Positions 46,291-57,600 of a stretch of 64,000 nucleotides of DNA are shown in pieces. Below the pieces are notes generated by a model that worked only from the letters and a program-made list of their open reading frames with translations, searched no databases and had not been told where the DNA came from. The translations under genes were made by a program, and so were the position numbers. The stretch comes from Phoronis australis (taxonomy: Eukaryota; Phoronida; Phoronidae), in the NCBI GenBank assembly GCA_002633005.1, contig NMRA01000477.1, positions 169,249 to 233,248 on the forward strand, read 5' to 3'. Position 1 is the first letter of the stretch. Every line of letters starts with the position of its first letter.

Positions 46291-47559
46291 CTTAGAAAAA
46301 TATAGCACGAGATCCATCGCGTGTGCGTGCGCAGGTCAACGCCCCAACGTTGCTCTTGTTAATTTGAACCCACTGCAAATTACGTCGGCATGAAGATACA
46401 AGCTTTGGTTGCGGGAAACCGCCTAGTGTCACTCTTAACTGGAACACTTCAGGCAATGGCATTATCGAATATTTGTGAATGAAACGTACACAAAACAGAG
46501 GATGCTTGTTTCACGATTCATGTAGGTTTCGTAACAACAGCTGATGTATACCAGAGCAATTTTCTCAGATTTTTTATTTTCATGTCAAACGCGCCAGCAC
46601 GTGTGCGAACAACTGGCTTCTAACTGGATAAGAAGTCGATGCAAAGACCCGCCGTGTACAATCGAAAATATGTACGGCGGCATTTTTTAGCCACAGTTGA
46701 ATTTACGTGCCTCAATTTAATAAAAAAATGGCGCCTGCTGGATTGGCATGACATTTTTAGATTTGTGCGACATGTGAAAGCTACAAATGGCATTTACCCA
46801 CAAAAGAGGGGCTTTTCTTAAACCTTTACGGCTGCCACGAAATGTGTGTACCCTTTGAGATACCATGTGCATAGCAAATGGTGAAGATATCAGGGGTGCT
46901 CATTTCAATATACGTCGACGACAGAGGAATACATTCTAAAATCGACATCATTTGTCCTATTCTCATTAGCAACATGTAGGATACATCGAAAAACGGGGTA
47001 GTAATGCAGCGCGTGAACTTGGAATCAAGCTTAATCTCAAGATCGAGTATGCGAGGACTTTTAGTTGAATATTCATTTGGGCAATATTATGAACTGTTTT
47101 ATTCAGTGTAAGGAATTTTATGATTGGTCCCACATTTTTTGCCTTAACCGTAACTTGTGTCAAAGAATCGGAGGAACATGAGAATGGTTAAATTAATTAT
47201 TGTTTAGTGAATAAGATCACCAATAGTTGAAAAAAGTTTATTAAAATTCACGCTGTTTTATTAAAATGTAGTTTGAATTAGTGTAGTGCAAATTCTTAGC
47301 GACGTGAACGTTATTGTTTGAATGAAGTAAACAAGTTTCCTCGTGTATTCCAAGGTCACGCATACCCGATCTTGAGATTAAGCAAAATTCTTAATTCACG
47401 CCCAGCAGTAAATGCAGATGCAATGGTAAGTGCGCGACTACGGGCGAGTCAGTAGTCGCATTCCATAAGTCAACACCAGCAGTGATTTCCATTGAAGCCC
47501 ATGTGCCAAATTTCACGATAAACCATCGAACAAGTAGATACATGTTGAGGTAGACAAGA

Positions 47560-48290
47560 AGAAAGGTAATCCAAATTGCCACAAGAGAGCACCACAGAAG
47601 TCAGATCCGTCTAAAATTATCAATTAACATCAGCGGTGTTCTCTCTTTACACAAAGATCAGTAATGGGATTTGGTATTTACTGAGATAGCCATAAAAACT
47701 GCCACCGTGAGATGCCACAAGAGGCGTAAATGTTCGAAAAAAAAACAAAACTGTGCTCTCACTAAAATGATCACACATCCCAAATTGCATAAAGACCTAT
47801 CAGAGACCGTGACAGGTTTTGAAGTAAACACAAAGAGAACTCAAATTGCCACTAGGGGACATAACGATAAATCTGTCCGAAAACTAATGTCTCAGCTATA
47901 AGATACACTCTTTAATATGAACAAATCAGGCAACTTTCAAGACAGTTCTTCAAGCGGCTTGGTGAATACGGAGGCGGACTTAAGAAAAACACAGAAATAA
48001 TTTTAAGATGGCCACTGTGGGCTCAGACGAGTTGGACAGGCTCAATCGTGTACTTACAGAAAGATATTTGGCAAATCGCAAGATATGTCTTAGAATATTG
48101 ATAGATATCGAGGCCTACGCAATCAAAACCTGAATTGCCACTAGCGGACGGTATAGTGGCACAACTCGTGTGGAAATAAGCATAAGTTGTGCTTCCCTCA
48201 ATAGGAACATAAAAAGATATAGAGGCAGAAACAAAAACAACACAAAAATGCCACCAGGAGGCACCACTATTTACCGACCTGTCTGTAAAC
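47560..48290. repeat. Degenerate tandem array, about 115-165 bp period (array B)
   Basis: Cores of the form GCCACTAGGGG occur on the plus strand near 47577, 47714, 47848, 48010, 48138 and 48251. They are preceded by A-rich sequence (AAATTGCC or AAAATGCC) and followed by unit-specific sequence. The spacing and shared flanks suggest an old tandem array. It sits just downstream of the SLC23 3' end. Confidence 0.55.
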
Positions 48291-48383
48291 CAACGTCTGC
48301 CGAGCTCTCCGCTCCGCTCAATCATACCAATACATCCGCCAAACTTCATAGTGACCCAAAAACAAAAATAAACTGGCATAAAA

Positions 48384-48389
48384 TTTATT
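48384..48389 (-). terminator. Candidate polyadenylation signal of the SLC23 gene
   Basis: AATAAA on the minus strand, about 70 bp after the SLC23 stop codon at 48458-48460. This would give a very short 3' UTR ending just before repeat array B. Confidence 0.5.
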
Positions 48390-48457
48390 GTAACTAACAA
48401 CCAATGAATCTGCGTACATCAGTACAGAACAACTGAAGAACTGTTGTTGATAAACCT

Positions 48458-48684
48458 CTACAATGTCGTCACTTCCACGTGATCTTCTGTGGGGGGTCTA
48501 TTGTCACTAGGGCGACACTGAAATCCCCTAAATGTCGGACAAATTGGAACAAAGCTAGCCCATCTCCATTTCCGTATAAAAGTCATTCCAAGCGGCAAGT
48601 CATAGGTGTTTGGGGTTGAATTTACTTCTTCTGCTGTATCCATGCCGAGATTCCATATTCCAAGACCTCTTTCTTCTTTAGTGC
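48458..48684 (-). CDS. SLC23A: SLC23 C-terminal cytoplasmic exon
   Basis: It encodes TKEERGLGIW, then 'YDLPLGMTFIRKWRWASFVP' and ICPTF, matching the conserved SLC23 tail (YNLPFG...ISPTF). It is followed by a diverged hydrophilic extension ending HVEVTTL and the stop. The last three residues (T-T-L) fit a class I PDZ-binding end, which could localise the carrier at an apical or junctional membrane; this is inference. Confidence 0.9.
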
Positions 48685-51600
48685 CTGTAACAAGATTAGT
48701 AAAGGCCTTTTCCAAATGATAGATACGCTGTAATTTAAAATGAATATACATTAAACCAACTGCTCGTCTGAGGTGTGATCGTACTACAAATAGCTTGAAC
48801 TGGAGATTGATTTTAAGATTGTTTGGAACGCTGCGCGCGCTAGATGTGTCATTTCATGTCATACTGACGGGTTCGTGCTCATTCCATAAAAAGTTCGTCC
48901 ATTTCCGTGCGACGTTATCATGTACATTGCAACGTCGTACGAAATATTGTATTGAATGAGTGTGGTTCAGTTCATCAACCTACTCAATGGGTTTTACGGC
49001 ACTAATTTTCCGGGGCAGTTGTACCAATGAAAAGCAGAACAAAGGGCCCAGTGTTTAATGTTAGCACCACTCAAATTTAGGCTCGAAAGAGAGCCAATCA
49101 TGTCGCACGGTTTGAGTACAAATTTGCAAGTACTATGCCATGCAAAATTGGTCAATTTGTGAAACAACCTTCAAGTACAGAGCTAAGTGCTCTTGTCGAC
49201 ATAACGAATATACGACATTCAAATGTGGTGGACATTTTGTATCGGCGCCACCAACAACTAAAAACTAATCTTGCAAATCCCACACAAAATCTGCTACCAT
49301 GAAAACACTTATCTGCTGATGGAGTACCTGGCTCGCAAATTATAAATCAAACCACTTCTAGAAACCATTGTATTATTGTATATAAATTACTACCATCATA
49401 TATCAATTACTTGAAAAGTACCACTTAATTTTCAGAATGCCAAAATGGGTGTTGAACTTCAAGTACGTGTTACTAAAACTACGGCATTGTGTTCCCATAA
49501 CAGGAGTGCATGACTCAAAAATCTTCGTGGTACCATGTTTTATGAAAGAAAACGTGAAGGTGTCCCTTATTCGGAACACATGAGCAGGCACGCATGGAAA
49601 CTGGCAACCAAGGAAGCAAAATAAATTTATAAGAATAAAATGTTTCAAATGAAATAAAAGGGACGTTTAGATCTTTAGATAACCGTAGAAGGATACACTG
49701 GAACATCCTTAATAACTCACCGGATACGGTGTTGTCTAAAATACACGCTACAAGTCCACCCACAAACATGCCGCTCCCGAGAAGTATACGGAACAAGCTG
49801 TCGAGAACATCCACACCTACAACAACCGAAGATAAACACAGTTTTCTATCGGGAGAACACATGCTCAGCTCTGTGAATTAGAAAAAAGTACGTTATCACC
49901 TGAACTCAAATGGCGGTGGCTGTTCACGGATTGCGACCAATAGTATCAAGGAAAACATTTCCGGTAAAAGATAACAATAAGCCCCCAAAAACTTGCAGAT
50001 ATTCTAATATTTTGAGATCAGGTAAGGCAACGCAGAAACGAAAGCTGCAGCTAAAATGGGGCAAAGCTGTTTACAGTAAACCAGAAACAAGTTTGCTTTC
50101 TCTTTGTAGACAGAAATGTGGTTCTTCTTACAAAAGCTGAAACGTGTGAGTTTTCATGGAATTCTTTTGGATATTAGATATCCGAGGCTACAAATACGCG
50201 AGGTGTCACAACGGCTAAGTAAACTTCTACAGTTAGAGGCTCTTACCTGTAGTAATGTGGTCTCCATGTTTCAATATCCACTGGGGAAGACTTAGAGCGA
50301 AGAAAAATGAAAATCCAACTATAATTAAATTTCTCGGAGAGTTCATATCCACATATTGTAAATTCGAAAGACCAAAAGCCGCAATAATACCTACAAAAGA
50401 ACATAAAACTCAGTTTCGTATTTTATCCGGTCACTTTTTCTTATGCAGCAAGAATGCATAAGAATTGTTCGATCAGAAACGGTCTATCATGTGACAGAGG
50501 TCACAAGTCTTTCACAACTATGACCAAAAATAACTATGCTGTTGTAAATTTCCGAACTCGAAATAATTCACGACATTTTCTGTTCTAGTACCTTTTTACG
50601 AAGCATGGTTTACGCAGGTGAGCTGATAGTCCAAGTTATTACTTAATGACTGCTAGGCTCGAGCCACAAACTCGAGGTTTCATCACGTGCAAACTAGGAC
50701 TATTATACGTCCATCTAGTACCATTGAACTCACGGCTTTACAAAGTTTTCATATTGTCACATTGTCTTTCTATCTGAAAGCTCGAGAAACGAGATTAGAC
50801 TGCCGACCTTGACCTCTAAAACATTAGCTAGAATGCTTTTAAAACATTGTAAAATGTAACACAAGATTAAAAATAATAATATTTTCAATGAGCTAAAACT
50901 TTAGTGTCGGAACCAGTGGCTAAGTCACCAAGCAAAGAAAAAAATAGTTGGCCAAAATGAAAATAGTACCACAGTACATGTTAGGAATGAGGAATAAAAG
51001 CGCTTATTGGTCACCAAAATAAATGACTGTTGAGAATTGGTCTGCTCTTTGAAGAACTAGTTACGGACTGGAGTAAGAATGGAAGTACTAATTGACTTTC
51101 CTGCTTGCTTCTTATTCATGATGTCATACTTCACAGGCATTTAATATAGAATTAACAACTTTCTTTCTTCTGATACAGATTATCAGTAAAGGATAAAACA
51201 TCACAAACAAATGTGTATAAAATGATAACGGTAATAATACATTTAAAATACCGTATGCATAAGCAGGAATTTTCAATGAACCAAAGTCTGCCAAATACAC
51301 TTCATCATTACTTCTAAAAGTTTAAGGGCCTTTTTAGCATAACTATAATTTATGCTCGTCAAAAATTAAGCAGTCACTTTTGCACGCATCGCAAACCTAA
51401 AAAAAATATTTGAGAACAGATGCACCCAAGATAAGAAGACACTAACATATTTAAAGTGTTGGTCGTGTAAAACCTTACCTGACAAGAAGAAAAAGAGACC
51501 ACCAATCACAGGCACTGGTATTGCCACAAACAGGGCGCCAATTTTACCAACAAATGCTAGCAGGATGGATATCAGGCCCATAATTTGTATAACTCGACGA

Positions 51601-54600
51601 CTGGCTACTCGAGTTATACCAACGGCACCAATGTTTATGCTGTATGTGGTAGTTCCAATAGCTCCACCAAGACACCCAGACAACATGTTCCCTAAGCCTT
51701 CCATGACAATTCCACGATTGACCGCGTGCATTGGGGGCGACGACACCATCGCGACTTTCGACACAGTGTTGTAGTCACCAACCGCTTTCATGACACCGGC
51801 AAATACTGCGCCCAATATTCCGATAATGGAGGAAATGCTGATGATCGGCAGTCCCCATTGTCCTACAGATAAAATAAGTCAGTGCATATACATATATATG
51901 TACTAGACTACTTCATACTACAATTGCAACCTGAATTGAAACAAATTGGCAGAGAAGAAATGCATCAAAAATGATACCCGGATAAGGTGCACGAAACCAA
52001 GACGACTCGTATAACACCTGGACTCTGGCGTCTGTTCTTGCCGCGTATCCCCACGCGCTTTTGTCGTTTGGCAAGACGTCTGTTGCAGTTAGAATTCCAC
52101 AGAGTACTATAGCAACCATTAGACCAAGTATAACCTAAAGTACAGAAAGAGCAATGCAAAGTGTTAATATACGCCAATAATTTCTAGGGTTGCTTATCAT
52201 GCAGCATCATGCAAGTTATAATGAGATAACAATTCGAGCACAACGGTAGCTGCAAAAGTTAGAATTGACAAAAAAGAGTTAGTAACTCCCCACTTGGAGT
52301 ATTATATTGAACAACAGCAACGCTCTGAAATGCGCCCAGGACAGCACCGCAAACGTTATGTTTCCAGGTTTGGTATTAGTATCATAAAAACGAGTACTAG
52401 TGGCACAGAATAAGTCGTCGTCGAATATAATGAAAATCTGTCAAGGCACTGGGCAAAAAAGGAGACAAATGTAAAAAAATAATAAATTGGCACTGGGGGG
52501 CACACAGCTGCCAGTGTTCATGAAGATCTTCCATGCCGTTGAGGAAATACAGCAGCGGACGCAGGAAGCCCGATCACACTGATGTCGGCAATACGCATTC
52601 AGAGATAATATGTATACATGTATGTGGGCGCGTAATGAAATAAAAATCACTAAGAGAGCAATATATGTGAGTCAAAGTCGTCTGAAAAAAGCAAGAGCTG
52701 TCTTCTCGATACAAGTTTCTTGAACATCTATCAAAAAATGGAAACCTGTCTGGCCGATAGAGAGGCGGATGCCAAAAATAAAAGCAAATGAAAACGATTA
52801 AAAATGCCCGCCTCCCGTTCAGTAACGCTAGGACCTCGCTAAAAAGCAAGACTTCGCGAGATTACGTGAGATATTGCCGTGCATTTTCAGTGGCGGAACT
52901 AGGATATCACTAGGGGGGGGCAACATTTTGTCAGGCTGTAAGCATTTGCGCAAACCACGATTGTAGATGCGTATAGCACCGAATGGGGGGAGGTCGGTAG
53001 GGGGGTTTGCCCAGGAAATTTTTCTGTTTTTTCCTCTAAAAATCAAGCATTTTCCTTGATTCCTGAAGTATTATCCAACAAAAAAGGCAAAAAAGCACGG
53101 AGAACGTGAAAAACAGGATAAACCGTACGTACCACAGACTCGAACTCACGACCTGGCGGATAGAGCGCGCGTGCTTTACTACTACACCACCACGCTTTAA
53201 GTACTAATCTTGTGCTAAGAGACCTACTTGTTTATGGTCCACAGCGTTTGCGCACGAAACCTACTTCTTTTTGTAATGCTTATTACACGTTTTATATTTC
53301 GTACAATCGGTTCTTAACAAATTTGTTGTATTTAAAATAGTCTTCAAATGCCCAAAAGACCAAATCCGTTTTTCGTGTTGGCAATAATGACGGAATTGCT
53401 TTGGAAATCGTCTTAAGTTAAGGTTTGACAAAGAGAGAATTTTGAGTTTCTGAGTGATTCACCAAGGCTTCGATTAAAATTCACATCTTACCAGCAGTTT
53501 CTGTTTTTTCATCGTCACTCAGGTTCCATTTTCTTTAAAAAATGAAGTAAATTTTGTTCATTGCACAGTGGAGCAGACGACGNNNNNNNNNNNNNNNNNN
53601 NNNNNNNNNNNNNNNNNNNNNNNNNNNNNNNNNNNNNNNNNNNNNNNNNNNNNNNNNNNNNNNNNNNNNNNNNNNNNNNNNNNNNNNNNNNNNNNNNNNN
53701 NNNNNNNNNNNNNNNNNNNNNNNNNNNNNNNNNNNNNNNNNNNNNNNNNNCCCCTGCCCCCCCCCTAAATCCGCCTATGATTTTAAATGAGAACAAGTGA
53801 CTTTGACTAGGTTTTAGCTAGGTCCTAGCGTAGGTCCCAGCGTCTACTGAACGCACGCCCTCTTTGGGCCGTAGAATACGTTGGGTCCATCTAAAAATGG
53901 GAACATGTCGTCCTACTTTTATTATGGAACTTGGCAGACATAGAGACATATGCAAAGAACAGCTAAATCGTTTCAAACGCAAAAGCAACAACAGGCGGCA
54001 CAGATTACATAGAATCCGTCTGAAAATGAGAAGATATGGTGTTCTCCACACAGACACATATATATTCACCTTATTTCATGAAAATATGCGGGCACATAAT
54101 TAAACAACACGTGATTTTTCTGTCTGGACATGGATAGGCAAAAGACGTACGAGTCATTGGAAACTTTTTCTTTATCTGTTACCATATTGAAAAACTTATC
54201 TGGTTCATTTTGATGGGTTAAGCAGCGGTAACCTACCTGTAAACTTACCCAGAATTAGATGAATCAAAAATTAATACTAGCCTGTAAAAAATGGGTAATG
54301 AAAAAGAATGATGTATATACTAAAGAGCAGAATCTCACTTAAAGGTAGAGTCATAGTCATAACGGTGTCAGACATTATTCAAAGCAGCATATTTAGCCAA
54401 AAATCTTACCGGAAACATTTGGAATAAGGGGAACGATGACGCTTTTCGATAACACCCAGATTCTTTCCCACAAGAAAAGGAGGGGATCCCTACATTCCTC
54501 ATATATAACGCGAAACAAAGTAACAGTGCCGTCGTTCTGAAAAGAGTCAAATTTTCGAACTATCAATGTACATGCGTAAATATTCGGACAACAAAGACAT

Positions 54601-57600
54601 ATTTAATGAAATGTGCATGAGCAATGGACATGCGCACAGCAGCACTGCTGGTATGTGTTGAATTGTGAGTCGAGTTCAATAACTGTGTCTCGGCGAGAAA
54701 AATATCTAGCCAAAATCACGTGCACTCTTCCGAAATACACGGTGATATCATGCTTTTCTAGCATTACTGAACGCTTCCCCGCTTCTTCGGCAATCAGTGA
54801 TACAATATAGAAATGGCAGAGGAACCGTTTGTTACAACGCATACGGAAACAATTTTTATGTTACGTTGTGTGAGTGGCAAAATCTTTAACTATATCAAAA
54901 TGAAGGTAATTGGATAACCTCCGCTACCAAGGATCACACTGGTTTAATTATCTTTTAAAATAAAGAGATAACAGAAACCTACAGTGCGCACTAAAACAAT
55001 GCCTTACTGTTTGTAGTCACGTTTGTATCGTTTCTTAAAAAGTGCGATTTTCCAACTTCGGTGCGGGGTAAGGCGCGACTGCCACATAGGAGGCAAATTT
55101 CTAATGAAACTTGAAAAATTCAATCTCTATATTCTATAAGGTACAATCGGGTATCTTTGAAAAAAATAGCAAAGCCTATTTAGACCAAATCCCCAGTGGT
55201 CATTTCATTTATTGGAAAATCACATTTTTTTAAGAAAAAGCACAATCACGTGAATGCAAATAGTTAAGGTATTATCTTCGTGCGCTCTTCTTTAAAAAAT
55301 ATATGGTTTCCAGGGGCGGATCCAGGATTTTGAGTTAGGGGGGGGCAGGGCATAGGAATAACCAGAATTTCGGCAGATGCTCGCGCCCAGCCTAAAATGT
55401 GGGGACGCCTCGAATGTTTGGGGTTGCGGACCTGTTGACTAAATAATAAAAAAACGGTAAACGGGGTTTGTTTAGTTTGCTCAGGGCCTATGCATGGTTT
55501 ATTCATCCCCGACGAGCCCCTGCTTGCGTGCTTGCGCGCACCCGAACTCACAAATGGTATCTGGTAGAATATTAGGGGGGGGGCATGGCCCCCTTGTCCC
55601 CCCTTAAATCCGCCACTGGTTTCATGGATTGACAAGTTGTATTTTAAAAGATATTTAAAGAAGTGTGACACTCGGTAGTGAAGGCACACACTGTACGCCG
55701 CACCAACGGACCTCCTTCAAACTTTCCTGAGTCATGCTTACAACATAGCGATCCACCAGTGTTTTGAAGCGTAGCTTGCGGCCGGCTCAAATAACGAAAA
55801 CCCAATCATGGCGACAGTGGGGGCTATGGTCAGCGGTCCTATGATTTTTAGCAAGTAACCGATAAGCCCCGTCAACCCGCAGACCATCTGTATGGCCGAT
55901 GCGATGATTATAGCACCATTGAGCTGAAACAAAATTTGAGTTGATTATACAGTCATCGAATTTGCGTGCAAGGAAATGAAGTCAGTCATCGCGTTAGAAA
56001 TGACAATTTTCGAAAACAAAAGGCACCTTTACAGCAATGAATCGTTGTTGGCAGGTCGTGGCCATACAACGTTTTGATAGCGCAAATAATATGCTAAAAC
56101 TGGAAGATTCTGAACATTGGATGTAAACAGCATAGGGTAAATATCACGGAATCGAGTTTGGTGTGGCAGATCTAATCATAGACGCTGTCTCTCCGTCTAT
56201 ATGGATATTACGCTTCGTACTAGAACTAGTGTAGTAGGCAGCACACAGGGTTGGTTCACTGCGCCACCCATTTCAACGCCCATCATTCAGTAATGCACGG
56301 ATCTCCTTTAAAAGACACGAAGAGGGATGCCGAGTCCTTATCAGAGATCATACGTCTCAGCTTTAACGCCCTGATTCAGTTCGGGGTGTGGGGTGCGGGG
56401 GGTTGGGGTGGGGGTTCATCTACGGTGATGTTGTCATTTTTCAATTGCATTATGGGTCGATCGATTGTCGGCTCGATCGTGAACATCCGCTGTCACCACA
56501 GATAACTCGACTCATTATTTGCGTTTCAGGAGGTGAGATTTTACTTCAGGGTGATCGGCAAACATGTTGCTGTGGACGAGTGCGTTCAACTATGACGCAC
56601 GCAAGTGACGAGTGTTGTTTTCCGTCACATTACTTACAATGTACACGTCAACATGTTACTTGTTCTGCCACCGGGTGTTTACCAGCCGACAAATGCCCAC
56701 AATGCATTTGGGCAACACTGTCAGTGACGATAGTGAGTAAGTTTTGCAGTAGAAGAAGGTAATCGAATTCCTGGCAAAGCTGCCAAACAATTGAACGCTG
56801 CCCAAGTTCTCTCTTCAAACCACAGCCGCAGTTACAGATGGATCCAATAGAGTGAATGAAAACTCGGAAAAGAATGGCAAAGCGAGTTTCGGGGTCCAAT
56901 AGGTGCACTAACGGTAAAAAAGGGTATTGCAGATTTCTTGACACCGTAATGCCTTAACATGAGAATCGTGAAATAAGCTGATTAACAAGCAAACTGGTAC
57001 GCAATCTGGTCTTGCTCACATGCTTTACCATGATCGAAATCAAGTAAATGTTTGCCAAACTTGTCAAAATAGACCAGACATGGGCGGCGCACCATAAGGG
57101 GCTGGGGGGGGGGCTATAGTCTCCGCTTTTTTCAGTGCTACCACGTCCATGGCCTATAAGCGGTGCAGATGAACCACGTTGATTTTCATTGTTATAAATG
57201 GCAATTTAATACCCCAGTGACAAGACGTGCTGGGTTAACTAAAGCTGTATTTGATTTCAATTTTAGTAAAATATCGTACATCAGCAAAGTATAAATCGCC
57301 ATGGCAAGCCAAAAAAGATTATGAGAGAAGTTTGTTACAACAGGCCCGTAGCCAGCATTACGCGGGGGGCGGTTCGAATTTATTGAACGGCGGACCTTTG
57401 CAAATATCGACACAGGTTTTCGGTAAGGTTCTTGACGTAGCTTAATTATGGGGAAAGGGAATCTGTACACATAAAGGTGACTCTCAGCTCTATGTTCCTA
57501 AGATGAGACGGCATTCGTAGTACCAGAAATGGGAATGCCGCGACGGATGCCCACAAAGAACAGGACTCAAATTCGGATGTAATGTTGTCCAGAAAGAGAA

